DNA from: Atriophallophorus winterbourni
Taxonomy: Eukaryota > Platyhelminthes > Trematoda > Plagiorchiida > Microphallidae
NCBI GenBank assembly: GCA_013407085.1
Contig: JACCGJ010018282.1
Location: 1 to 64,000 of the forward strand
Length of the DNA: 64,000 bases
Reading direction: 5' to 3'
A model generated the notes under the pieces. It was not told the DNA's origin, did not search any database, and saw only the letters and a program-made list of their open reading frames with translations. Numbering within the stretch: position 1 is the first letter of the stretch; every line of letters starts with the position of its first letter. Of this stretch, positions 32,553-43,016 are shown piece after piece. Position numbers and translations under genes: made by a program.

Positions 32553-32800
32553 TTAGTATGTATGTATGAAAGCACAAGCCTGGTCCAGGCAAAGTGCTTT
32601 ACAGTCAAAGACTGCATGTGGGCTAAGATACTGTCAGGTTGCCCAGGCCTAGACAGCTATGAGAAAGAAAACAGAAATAGTAGTGAGACTCTAGCCTGTT
32701 TCAGCATGCAGTTCACCACCGATGGCCAATCAATTTAGCACGGTGTTAGCCGCACAGCGCATAAGTACTGTACGATTGCACACCCGTGCAACCCTGTATA
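32553..32800 (+). repeat. Family A repeat, long form
   Basis: A clear long copy starting with the tandem (TATG)n at 'gtatgtatgtatgaaagcac'. It includes the core, then 'tagtgagactctagcctgtt', 'cagcatgcagttcaccacc', 'caatcaatttagcacggtgt' and 'agtactgtacgattgcacac'. It lies directly after the 553-bp element's target duplication. Confidence 0.85.
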
Positions 32801-32869
32801 AGTAGTTGCTTACGGTGTAGCAAAGACGTATTATGTTTGCCAGTTCTTTACAAGTGATGTCTCATGCAT

Positions 32870-32960
32870 GTACTCACTAGTCTGGATCCGGACAAAGCAC
32901 CGCATAGTCAAACTGCACGTAGACTGAGACACTGTCAGGTTATCCATGGCTAGAAAGATA
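32870..32960 (+). repeat. Family A repeat, diverged core
   Basis: A weakly preserved core ('tggatccggacaaagcaccg', 'gagacactgtcaggttatcc'). Confidence 0.55.
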
Positions 32961-33394
32961 TCGAGTGAGAGTAAGGTGGCAATAAGACTGGCATGTTTTC
33001 GCATTCAGCCCGGTAAAGTGCTAGTAAATAGTTCGATAGTGTACCACCAGTAAAATAAGCACATAGCTTCAAATAACCCCAAGATGTCTTGTACAGTCGG
33101 ACGAAAAGTGATTTGCAGCATCGGTTATAACGAGGTGCTCTCTGAATACAGCCCGGATAATCTCTTGGCGTCGCGATCGTCGAAGATTTCAAACGGACAT
33201 AAGAATAAAAAACGTTTCGGCAGTGGTGGGTTCTTCTCTACAGCTTCTCTCTACTACTAAACAAATTAATCAATCCTCTCAGGATATCCAACACGATTGT
33301 AATTCTTGTCAGAACACGAGTAATCTCAAATGGAACTTTTGTACTTCTACTCTAAACATATTTCTTCAGTTCAGTTCAGTTGCACTGGACAGTA

Positions 33395-33690
33395 TGTATG
33401 TATGAAAACACAGGCCTGTTCCAGGCAAAGTGCCGTATAGTCAGAGACTGCACGTGGGCTAAGATGCTGACAGGTTGCCCAGGCCTAGACAGATATGAGA
33501 AAGAAAATAGAAATGGTAGTGAGCTGCATGCTGAAACAAGCTGGAGTTTCACTACCATTTCTATTTTCTTTCTCGTATCTGTCTAGGCCTGGGCAACCTG
33601 ACACTATCTTAGCTCACGTGCAGTCTCTGACTATACGGCACTTTGCCTGGATCAGGTTTGTGCTTTCGTACATCATACATGCATAATTTA
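33395..33690. repeat. Head-to-head family A palindrome
   Basis: A plus-strand core (33395-33515, 'atgtatgaaaacacaggcct' ... 'agaaatggtagtgagctgca') is followed by its reverse complement (33540-33690, 'ttcactaccatttctatttt' ... 'cctggatcaggtttgtgctt', 'tcgtacatcatacat'). The arms are about 130-140 bp with a spacer of about 25 bp. The whole can fold into one long hairpin. Confidence 0.85.
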
Positions 33691-33739
33691 GCACAGTGTT
33701 AGCCGCACAGCATAAAATACTGTACGATTGCACATCCGC

Positions 33740-33830
33740 GCACAGGACAGTAAGTGACTAACGCGCCGATCGAGCGTCCAGAATTTCTTTCGATGGAAAG
33801 CTGCAGAGAATCAACCACCACTGCCAAAGC
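33740..33830. repeat. Repeat shared with 48795-48890
   Basis: 'gatcgagcgtccagaatttc' and 'tttcgatggaaagctgcaga' through 'caccactgccaaag' match 48815-48880 on the same strand. No coding role is visible. Confidence 0.6.
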
Positions 33831-34374
33831 GTTTTTTCCTATTGTGATTTGATATTTCTGAGTGATGCGGGTGTCGCGTTTGTTCAGCTTCATACTAAAG
33901 ATACCGTGTTGCGAAGCCTTGTCTATCAGAGCGGAAGATGCCCATCGTTTGTCTGTTTTTTATGCCCGTTGTTTGCGTAGGATTGCTCGCAGTCGGTAGC
34001 AGCTTCTCGTTGCTGCCATGAATGTCTGCAAACAGGTTTTAGTACCAAAAGCGCCATGCACTAAGAGTAATGCTGGGGCTAGCTCGTTTGCGTTTTATGA
34101 TGCCTCATCACCGCTTACCATACCGCGTCTTATTCTCACAGCCTGGATGAAGTTGGTAGTAACAACTAAGTGGCCAATCAGTGACGCGGCGCTCCGGGAC
34201 GAAGAAGTTTAGTTAGACATATTCGTTTTCTTGATTCAAAAGATCTAAATGTAATGTTTGGTTGGAAACTACACGTTATAATGCTGCAAACCAAATTCAA
34301 TGCATAGACGTAGTTTATTGTGTGTATTATATTTTTATCCTTCATCATTGTATTGTTTTTTCTGAAAGAAATAA

Positions 34375-34540
34375 AATCGCGTGCATTTGTATATTTGGTT
34401 TTCCTGCTTTGTTTTCACGCGTTTGTTTGTCTGTTTTCCCCGCTTCATGCTGCTTGGCACTGGTTTCAGACCCGTGCTTCATTTTCATGACGATGATATT
34501 TCTATCTATAATAAAGCTCGATTAGAAAACGCAGTCGTGC
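34375..34540 (+). repeat. Repeat shared with 36105-36250
   Basis: Both segments share a pyrimidine-rich block with 'gtttgtctgttttcc' against 'ggttatctgcttttc', and then 'tgctgcttggcactg' against 'tgttgtttggcactt', followed by a region ending 'gtgcttcatttcatga'-like. This is an old repeat pair; the last part resembles the family A end. Confidence 0.4.
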
Positions 34541-34790
34541 ATACTATGGTATGGTATGAAAGCACAAGCCTGATCCAGGCAAAGTGCCGCACAGTCTGAG
34601 ACTGCACGTGCATACTATGTATAGATGTACGTCTGGTCTAGGAAATGGGCCGCACAATCTTAGACTGTATGTAAACTAAGATACTGTCAACATTCTCTGA
34701 CCTATACAGAAATGAAAATACAAATCAATTTCGCACATTGTTAGCTACACAGCACAATTACTGCACGATTGCAAATCCTTGCATTCTAGG
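34540..34790 (+). repeat. Two adjacent family A copies
   Basis: A young partial core at 34545-34612 (tandem 'ggtatggtatgaaagcacaa' to 'gactgcacgtg') joins directly to an older, diverged long copy at 34613-34790. The older copy has 'gtctggtctaggaaatgggc' and, at its end, 'actgcacgattgcaaatcc'. The young copy seems to have inserted at, or recombined with, the older one. Confidence 0.7.
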
Positions 34791-34799
34791 GTTTGCTAT

Positions 34800-35740
34800 G
34801 GTCGCGAAACCAGGCTGATCTCAGCGGGTGTCAACAAGCATTTTGTATTTCAATTCCGTTGATTGCAGCTTTGCGCTAGTGATAAAACAGTCTGACCATG
34901 CGCCAAGTCAAAATACGGAGGAAAAACTCCAATATTTGCTATTTGTGATAGTTAATGCACGTTTTGCGAACGTCGCATCGATATTTGCATTTACATATTT
35001 TTCATGAGTCTTCGTCTTCTGTATAGACAGCAGGTAGCTGCCTCATGTAAGCCGCATTACAGTCTCTTCGTTGATATAGTGTAGCCTTTGAGATGGTCGC
35101 CATTCAAGTGAACGGTTTTGAGTTAACGGTGGATTGTCTTCCAAAACAACCGACAAGCATTTGTCAAGTGCATGTTTGAAATGCTCTTCCGTGGTAGCGA
35201 CAAACTGTTCTCGGAAGGAGATTCCGTATGTTTACTATCATGGTGGATAAGGTGCACTTCGCAACAAGCTGCTGGGTTCTTCGCTTTAGAAGCTCGTTGC
35301 CATACGGACCAAGCAAGATCCAGCTTGCCATCATGAAATCATATCTAATTCGATGACAATCGAGCGCGAGCAAGTCGGGTTTCGTTCGACTCTCTTCATA
35401 GCTCAATGATTTGATTCCGAGAGCAACTTTTTACCACGGCGTTGCATTTGTTCCAGCGCCGTATAGCACCTTGAACGCACCTGCTGTTATAATAGAAGAC
35501 AACCTACGAGTTGCTCACAAAAACGGTTAGCATTTTCTATCATTTTCGCAATGTCCACTTTAATTTTCAATAGGCCGGACGCTATAATTCCGAGATCTTT
35601 CTCTCATCGATTGACATTGCTCTCAGTGTAATATGATCGGTGCGGTCGACCAGATCTCATTTGAAAAAAGGCACATTTTTGTTGTTTATTGAGAGTCTAC
35701 AGGCTAGAATGTTGTTAATGTCAGCAAGCGGGATTTAGGA
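34800..35740. other. No gene recognised
   Basis: Short frames only; no family similarity was seen. Confidence 0.4.
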
Positions 35741-35744
35741 CCAA

Positions 35745-36016
35745 GAGGCTGCGGACTAAGAGAAATGCTGATGCTTGTTCGTTTGCGATGGTTGGGACAT
35801 GTTTCAAGAATGTATCGTCGCCGTTTGCCATGTCGTGCCTTATTCGCAGAGGCAAGTAGAAGCTGGGATAAACGACAAGGTGATCACTCCATGATGTGGC
35901 TCGTTAGGATGTACAAACTCACTAGGCTCTGGGACGTATTCGTATGTCCGGCTGGGGCACAAAAGATCGTCCTAATGGTTGGAAACCTTACGAGATATAG
36001 CTGCAACCCGAAGTAA
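35745..36016 (+). mobile_element. LINE C-terminal fragment
   Basis: The frame encodes 'LMLVRLRWLGHVSRMYRRRL' and 'PCRALFAEASRSWDKRQGDH', the RLRWLGHV block found near the C-terminus of RTE-like LINE proteins, but it is clearly diverged from the family at 23170-25262. Only about 80 residues are left. Confidence 0.6.
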
Positions 36017-36439
36017 GTGACTAGTATTTAATTGTGTCATAATTTTGCATCAGATATTATTCTATCATATTTAATATTTGCAGTGAAACTACAACAATAA
36101 GCTTCGTTTTGCGCATTTGCTTTTGCGTATTCCGCTTGTCCGCTTGCTTTTTACGCCTTTGGTTATCTGCTTTTCTTGCCTCCTGTTGTTTGGCACTTTG
36201 TCTGGCTCCAGACTTGTGCTTCATGATAATGATGAATGTCTCTCTGCAGGTTGGGCATAAAATAGAAGTGCCATCTTATAATGAGGTATATTTCGATGAT
36301 GAGGAAGCCCTATGCCACGTGCCTTCATGAAAATATGTTTGACTCGGTGGCTTTTATAGCATCTATTTAGTAGTTAGTATGAAAATTTGCGTCATTTTTC
36401 TCCAGGTCAGTCTTTGGAGTCGTTCTTAATCACACCAAA

Positions 36440-36685
36440 CATACATTATAGCAATCGGTAGGACGCACGGATGCGCAGTCGTGCAGTATCGGTGTTCTGT
36501 GCAGCCAACACCGTGTTAAATTGATTTGCCAACTAGTAGTAAGCTGGTTCTCACTGCCATTTTCATTCCTCATGTTTGTCTGAACCTTGACAACGTGATA
36601 GCATCGTAGCCCACGTGAACTCTACGACGTCGCGGCATTTTGCCTTCATGAGGCTTGTGGTTCCATGTATACATTTGTTCAAACC
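36440..36685 (-). repeat. Family A repeat, long form, diverged
   Basis: A minus-strand copy with both parts: 'aacaccgtgttaaattgatt' and 'tgccaactagtagtaagctg', then 'gtagcccacgtgaactctac' and 'cttcatgaggcttgtggttc'. Confidence 0.65.
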
Positions 36686-37206
36686 CATCTGCTTCACCAC
36701 TTCGCATGTGCATTGTGTTTTCTTGTGAATTGACGGGTTGATTGTGCCAGCTTTATCCGCCAACGGCTTAAACGTTTACACTCTGAAGTCAAGTGGCTTC
36801 GTGAATACAATTCGCGCAGCCACATATACTGATGACTTTTTGCATTATCAAAGACAACAGTTCATCGATGGCAGGTATTCGTGCTTTCCTGCCATACCAT
36901 CGCAATGCAATTATAATTATGCTGGTTCAGAAGCACATGAATAATTATATTTGCTTATGAATCTCGTGACCCTTGTAAACTTTATGCGCTTTATGCTGAG
37001 TTATATTTTCAATAATATTATTAATATTCCTTTCTCTTTCTCTTTAGATCAATAACACAAACTAATGGCCCTCGACATTTTATATTTTTCGTTCTCATAA
37101 CGACGATCGCTGTGCACATATTGGTATCGATATTGCCAACACTTTTGTAGATCTACGTTTTATCGTAGAAATTTGTTCCCCTAACGGTGTTCGTCAAAGG
37201 TGGACC

Positions 37207-40200
37207 ATGGCATCGGATCCACTTTCGGACTCTCCTCAAACGGCGCCTATTCTAGAAGATATTGTCAATCGCCTTATCGATTCATGTATCTTAGATGACC
37301 TTTTGGTCATGCATCGAGCGATCAAACTGGGATACTTCCATTTACTTGCGCCGGAATCGATTTCCGATCTCGGTGACGCAGAGTTATCTACCGGGATCAA
37401 ACCTGGTTCCGTTCCAACGAGTGCTGTAAATTCACGAGAAAATTCGTCCAAGTCTGCTAGCTGTTGTCGCTGCGTCAAGTGTCACTCGAAAGTAGCCGCC
37501 ACGCGCTTCGCTCCTCACTTGTCAAACTGCATGGGCCTAGGTCGGAATAGTTCAAGACGGGCCAACAAGTACGTTTACGATTTCTACAAAATATTTTAAA
37601 TCTTGTTACCTAAATGGGTCAACGTAATTTTCATGTACGAATGTGCAACCGGCAGTGCTTCTGTGCTGTGCTAAATTTATTTCTCAACGGTACTAATCTG
37701 CATGCTGGAGCCCCACTGTAATCCCCCTTTCGTATATATGTTTAGGCCTAGGCAACCTGATGGTGTCCTAGCGCACGCGCAGTTTCTAACTGTGCCTCAC
37801 TTTACCTAGATCCAGGTTTGTGGTTTCAAACATTCTCACTGTAAATCATTTAGATAACGTGCAAATGCTACCGATCGATCGAATATTGCTTCTCGCTGTG
37901 GGGGAGATTTTTCTTCCCATATCAGATTGTTTAATCATGTGATATGTTGCGGAGCGTGAGATCATCCATTGTCGACATCGAGCGAAGAACAACCACACAT
38001 ACAATCCGTGCAATTCTGATCGGGTAGCTAGCACTGTCTCAAGTTGCACATGTTGAAAGTCATCTCCATAGGTGCAGTAACTTTGAATGAAAGAAATCAC
38101 AAGCGTGAATCCAGGCTAAGTGTCACACGGTCACAGAGCATACGTTGGTTAAGATACTGTCAGGTTGCCCAGGATTAGCAAGACATGGGAAACGAACCTT
38201 TAAATGATAGTGGAACTCTAGCGTGTTTCCACATGCAGCCCATTACCATTGACAAATCAATTAATCACGGTATCATCTATACATCCGTAGCAGCGAGCTT
38301 CTTTATTGAAGTCAAACAATGCATGTTGGCTGAAATATTGTCTAGTTGTTTTAATCTTGTAAAAAGCAATCATGGCGGATAGACTGGCAAGCTTCGGGTT
38401 GCAGTACGCTATCAGTGATAATCGAAATATCGCTGCATGGTACTGTACCGTTGTAAACAGATAGTCGCACACAAGTACAAGTACCGTTGTAAATTGTTGT
38501 ATGAATTATTATCTCTGTATAAACCCATACATCCAAACGAAGAGTCTTTCATTATATTGTGGTGCTCAGCACTTACACTCGACAACCTGGTTTCTGGCTG
38601 TTTGCCGTCATCAAGTGGAGACAGTAAAGCTTAGGTTCAGTGAGCCTTGAAACAATCGTAAAGTGGTAATCATGATTATTCTTGCATGCCCGCTCGTTCG
38701 ACGAACCACGATGTTCAAATAAAGATTCACAGAGTGATTCTTAGTCAAGCGCCCAAGAAGTGTCTTCCAGTCTCTTTCCTACATTTTAGCTTCTTTCGTT
38801 GCTTTTTCGTTACATTTGATCAAATTATTAATACGAAACGGTTTATCAACACCAAACGGTTTATTGCATCCTGACGAGCAATATTGGACTCCTACAAAAT
38901 GTGCTATTATTCTTCTGTTTTTCGGATTCAAGAAAACTTGACGTGATAATATGCGTTGTAGTGTATTACTTGACTGGGCATATTTTATGATTTAGTGCAT
39001 CACGAAATCAAATTGTTACTGGTTTACCACGAAACAATTGAATATTTCCGGCCGAGTTTCATCACCATATAGCAGGTTAGTTGATATAACTCAACCGATT
39101 AAGTGCGAACAAGGCACAAGAACATTTTTCAAGTATGTATGTATGAAAGCACAAGACAAATTCAGACAAAATGCCGCAAAATCATAGACTGCGTGTGGGA
39201 CCACATACTGCAAGGTTGCCCAGGCCAAGACAGATATGAGAGAGAAAATAGAAATGGGAGTGAGACTTCAGCATGCAGCTTACTACCGGTGGCCAATCAA
39301 TTTAGCACGAATTTAGCTGCACAGTACAGAAGTACTGTACGAATTCACATCCATCTCAAGTTTGACGATCAGATGTATGCCAGCCATGCAATCCTACCAT
39401 CTCTATAGTTATCCCGATACCGTCATCGACTGCATCTACTTTTTAAAATAACAAACCGAGTTATATTTCTATCGGGATAAATTATTTTTCTCGCATAGTT
39501 TGAAAAATGGTTTTCGATGGAATCTTGCCCAAGCGGTGTAAGATTGTCATTTCGTGTAGCAATTATTAACGATAACTTGGCTGTTTCAACCATTATCAGT
39601 CCTACCATGTCTTTACTACATCCCATGGGGATGTGAGAAATCGATGGAAGTACTGTGCAATCGTGCAGTACTTTGTGCTGTGCGGCTTACACCGTGCTAA
39701 ATGGATTGGCCAGAGGTAGTGATAAAAATGCTGAAACAGGCTGGAGTCTCACTACCATTTCTATCCTCCTCATATCTGTCTAGACCTGGGCAACCTGATA
39801 GTATCTTAGCCCATGTGCAGTTTCTGACTGTGCGGCAATTTACCTGGATCCGGTTTGGGCGTTCATACCATATCATACCGCAAGTACGGTCTGCCCAATG
39901 GCAATTATTATTATTATCAATATTACGCATCATCAGGATGTGGTTATCCACGCTATTTGTTATTGTCATTGCTTGCAGGAGAATCGCGGAACAGCAGAAA
40001 TTGGAAGACTACGACGACGATGTGGATGATGATTACTTGCAAGACAACATGACCGCATCCTCCAATTCGATACACTCATCCAACTCGGATTCTGCTCTGT
40101 CTCGGGTAACCGGCAGCGCAGTGAACAAACAGCCGTATTCTCCACTCAAAATGACCATCTCGTTGGTCGCGAGCAAGAATACCGTCGAGTCGTCGGCGGC

Positions 40201-40399
40201 GGCGAAGCATGTGGTCCGATCGCTAAACGGGACCCCCGTTTGTAGTAAGCCGTCACAATTCACTTGCCTCGCCGTGCAAAGTGAAGACGATTTGAAGTTG
40301 AGTACCGAGAGTGCCAAGACCAATTTGAGCAATCCTGTTGTTGTACTGAAAGATGCTTCGGTTACTTTGAAACCAAATACGTCAAACTATGGGTTTTAA
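37207..40399 (+). CDS. SGF11: SAGA-associated factor 11 / ataxin-7-like 3, two exons
   Basis: SGF11 (ATXN7L3) anchors and activates the deubiquitinase module of the SAGA coactivator, which removes ubiquitin from histone H2B in the nucleus. Exon 1 is 37207-37568, from an ATG in a good context (ggaccATGG); exon 2 is 39979-40399. The intron runs GTACGT...TTGCAG (37569-39978, 2410 bp). Joined, they give 783 nt, or 260 aa. Residues 15-45 form the N-terminal helix ('LIDSCILDDLLVMHRAIKLG', then YFHL) that docks in the module. The SGF11 zinc finger follows: C89, C92, H104, C108, with the hallmark 'RFAPHLSNCMGLGRNSSRRA'. The splice junction falls inside the conserved 'NKRIAEQQ'. Exon 2 is acidic then Ser-rich, with no SCA7 domain as in vertebrate ATXN7L3. 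AATAAA at 40531 is a likely polyadenylation signal. Confidence 0.93.
37640..37835 (-). repeat. Family A repeat in SGF11 intron
   Basis: A diverged long copy on the minus strand ('gtgctgtgctaaatttattt', 'ggcaacctgatggtgtccta', 'agatccaggtttgtggtttc'). Confidence 0.65.
37880..38000 (+). mobile_element. RTE-like LINE 3' remnant
   Basis: Matches the last ~110 bases of the RTE family: 'cttctcgctgtgggggagat', 'cagattgtttaatcatgtga' and 'tccattgtcgacatcgagcg'. It is 5' truncated. Confidence 0.6.
38095..38275 (+). repeat. Family A repeat in SGF11 intron
   Basis: A plus-strand copy: 'aatcacaagcgtgaatccag', 'taagatactgtcaggttgcc', 'gtgtttccacatgcagccca'. Confidence 0.65.
38550..38770 (+). repeat. Second copy of the 2205-2440 repeat
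   Basis: Shares 'ttctggctgtttgccgtcat', 'aggttcagtgagccttgaaa' and 'cgaaccacgatgttcaaata' in the same order as the 2.2-kb copy. It is preceded by 'tatattgtggtgctca', also seen at 43251 and 45287. Confidence 0.55.
39125..39365 (+). repeat. Family A repeat, long form
   Basis: A full long copy in the SGF11 intron, starting with 'gtatgtatgtatgaaagcac' and ending near 'aagtactgtacgaattcaca'. Confidence 0.8.
39645..39885 (-). repeat. Family A repeat, long form
   Basis: A complete minus-strand copy about 100 bp before SGF11 exon 2. It begins at 'tgcaatcgtgcagtactttg' and ends at 'gggcgttcataccatatcat'. Confidence 0.8.
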
Positions 40400-40530
40400 A
40401 GCGTACCAAGTGGCAACTGTGATTTGAACAAATGCCACAAATTTACTCACCTACCAAGACCAATGGGTGTGTGAGTCTCGAAAAGGCTTGTACAAAGATA
40501 ATATGTATGAAGTGCAATGAATAGTTTCCC

Positions 40531-40536
40531 AATAAA
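40531..40536 (+). terminator. SGF11 polyadenylation signal AATAAA
   Basis: A canonical AATAAA lies 132 bases after the SGF11 stop codon and is followed by a T-rich stretch. Confidence 0.6.
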
Positions 40537-40539
40537 TTT

Positions 40540-42280
40540 TTGATCATAAAACTTAGTTATTTCATATTTTAATGGCCTTGTTTCCATTGCTACCGGCATG
40601 TAAAACAGCCACTCTCCTCTAACGTAACACTTGCAGACATGGGTCGCTCAACTCCGTCTCATCTACATTACATCTGCATCATAATCAGGGGTAGCGTTAC
40701 ATCACTAGGAAGTACGGAATGCTAAACGCCATAGAGTCATTACGCTACAACGATCATACGAAATATTAGGAGAGTGGGACTTAAAAGCTATGGAATTTGA
40801 GCACAGCGACACCTGGGATGAGTTGTTTACACCTGTTAATGCATTCAATGGTTTCGTAAACGCGTGCACCAACAACGTTTTGTAGTTTTCACTACAATGC
40901 ATGATATTTTTCGCATACTTAGATGTGATCACATGCGTGCGACATTCTCAATGTTTTGCCAGCCTCGTGAATAGGGAAAATGATCACAAAATGGTGGAGC
41001 ATACAATGATTTGCAATCAATTTCCGTGAACGAGTAGAGCGACATGAGTACGACAGCTTCCTTGCGACTTTCATTGCAGCATCGTAACAAGTTTTAACTC
41101 GTCACTCCATTTGAATACATACGAAATTAAGCAAACCATCTAAGAATGTGTTTACTGCAAGACTGAATACGGTTTCCAGACATCCTCAAAGAATACCAGC
41201 TTCTACGAGATCTGATCGCGGGGATGGTATCCCGGAAGATTGGCTGCGCCGTTTTCGGAAAGGATACTAGTTAGGGTCGGTAGCTGCCTATACCATGTAT
41301 CATTTTGACCACCTCGTAATCTACGCAAATCACCTTGTTGAGACGCGAAATGTTTCCGTTTCCGACGTCGATAGTTCGGTATCCGTAAAACATTGGCCAA
41401 CCAGCGTAAAATCCGTACCTAATGGTTACGCAATTAATATATTTGGCACGCTGTTGTGGAATACAACCATTAGAAAAAATTTGTTCGTCGGGGACTTAGG
41501 AATCTCTGTGGCGTGTACACTGCGTTGTGCTGTCTAGATGACGTATGAAAACGGTATCCTCACGTGGGGCAAAATATCAAATTATTTTCTATTGATTATT
41601 TGTAACTTAGCTTCCCATTGTGAATCGATAGATGCTCAAGTCATCAATAGTTAGTGGGTCCAATTCATGTTGCATTATCATGGCCAAATTTCATACTGTT
41701 CGCATAAGTTTGTACCGAGGGACATTGTGATTCCTCCACTAGTTAATAAGTCCGAACTGATCCCTAGAATTTCTAGCCAGTTTATAGAATTTGATATATT
41801 GTCGCTGCTAGATAAGTGCAAACAGACAGGAAAGTGGTCATAGAATTAATACAACAGAATGTACTGCTTTTCTACAAGGTAATTTAAAATATTCGAGACC
41901 GATTGGGAATCCATAATCATGAAAAGAAAGTTTACAATGAAACGGTTAGCGCAAATTTTTGGAAGTGTTTCGCTTTTGGCACAGAAGCTTCGTCAGACCA
42001 ATTGTTTCAGTGTTCATGCTTTTCTACTAAGTTTAAACTTTTGTGTACACCGTCTGTGCCCCAGGTAACTTCAAAGCATATGGCCTCATTTTTGTCAGAC
42101 TATGTGGTGCTATGTATATTTTCAGATTAGTCATTTCATAGAAAAATCTACACACCCACGCAACATAGTCCATCCGGACCTTCAACGACTGTCTCAGTGT
42201 TCTTCAATAATACAATGGTCATCATTGCTACCAGATAGGCTGATAATTGTGGGCAAGTGGACATATTCGATCTGTTCTCT
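40540..42280. other. No gene recognised
   Basis: 1.7 kb of unique-looking sequence with frames below 85 codons and no family similarity that I could support. Confidence 0.4.
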
Positions 42281-42284
42281 GATG

Positions 42285-42525
42285 GGTATGTATGTATGAA
42301 ATCACAAGCCTGATTTAGGTAAAGTGCCTCGCAGTAGGACTGCACGTAGGCTAAGATACTCTCAGGTTGCCCAGGCCTAGACAGATATGGGAAAGAAAAA
42401 CACCAATGGCAGTGAGACTCCGTGTATTCGCATACAGCTCACTACCATTGGCAAATCAATTTAGCACGGTGTTAGCTACACAGTACAGAAACGCTGCACG
42501 ATTACACATCCATGCAGTCGCTGAT
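42285..42525 (+). repeat. Family A repeat, long form
   Basis: Starts 'gtatgtatgtatgaaatcac', includes the core and the extension ('cagctcactaccattggcaa', 'gtgttagctacacagtacag'), and ends near 'gcacgattacacatccatgc'. Confidence 0.8.
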
Positions 42526-43016
42526 GAATGGCTATTAAAAAGTGGCTTATACGTTTAATCCGTCATAAGGGCCCATTTAGTTTCGTTATGTACGACCCAT
42601 CGGCTGTTTAACTCGAACTTTTTGAGTTAGGGCGCAAACACAGAAGCTGGAAACGGCCTACAATTGTTAATCGGCTCGTAGTCGACATTTCTTTTCTATT
42701 TCCGAGGCTCTTTGTTTCAACCATGACGGGTGCAGGCTTCAAACCCGTTGAGAAAATCTGAAAACGTTCAGACTTCCTGAGTCACGCCGTGGTCGGTTAG
42801 CGATTCGGTAAAAATCCAAAAGTGCGTCAAGCACATATATCATACCTTTCAGACACGGTCATAAGACGCACGTTTAAAGATCAGCATTCGACCGGACGAT
42901 ATTTTGATGCAGTGAAGCGTTATTCCACCTACTGCAGATCTTTTTTCATATCTAAACTATTCCAAGTTTAGTAACTATATTCAAATTTTCAACTGTCTAA
43001 TACTGCGCATGCAAGC

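Larger units (their letters stand above)
37569..39978 (+). other. SGF11 intron, rich in repeats
   Basis: 2410 bp with consensus GT/AG ends. It contains four or more family A copies (both orientations), a short RTE 3' remnant at 37885-38000 and the 38550-38770 repeat. Nothing here interrupts the exons. Confidence 0.85.
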
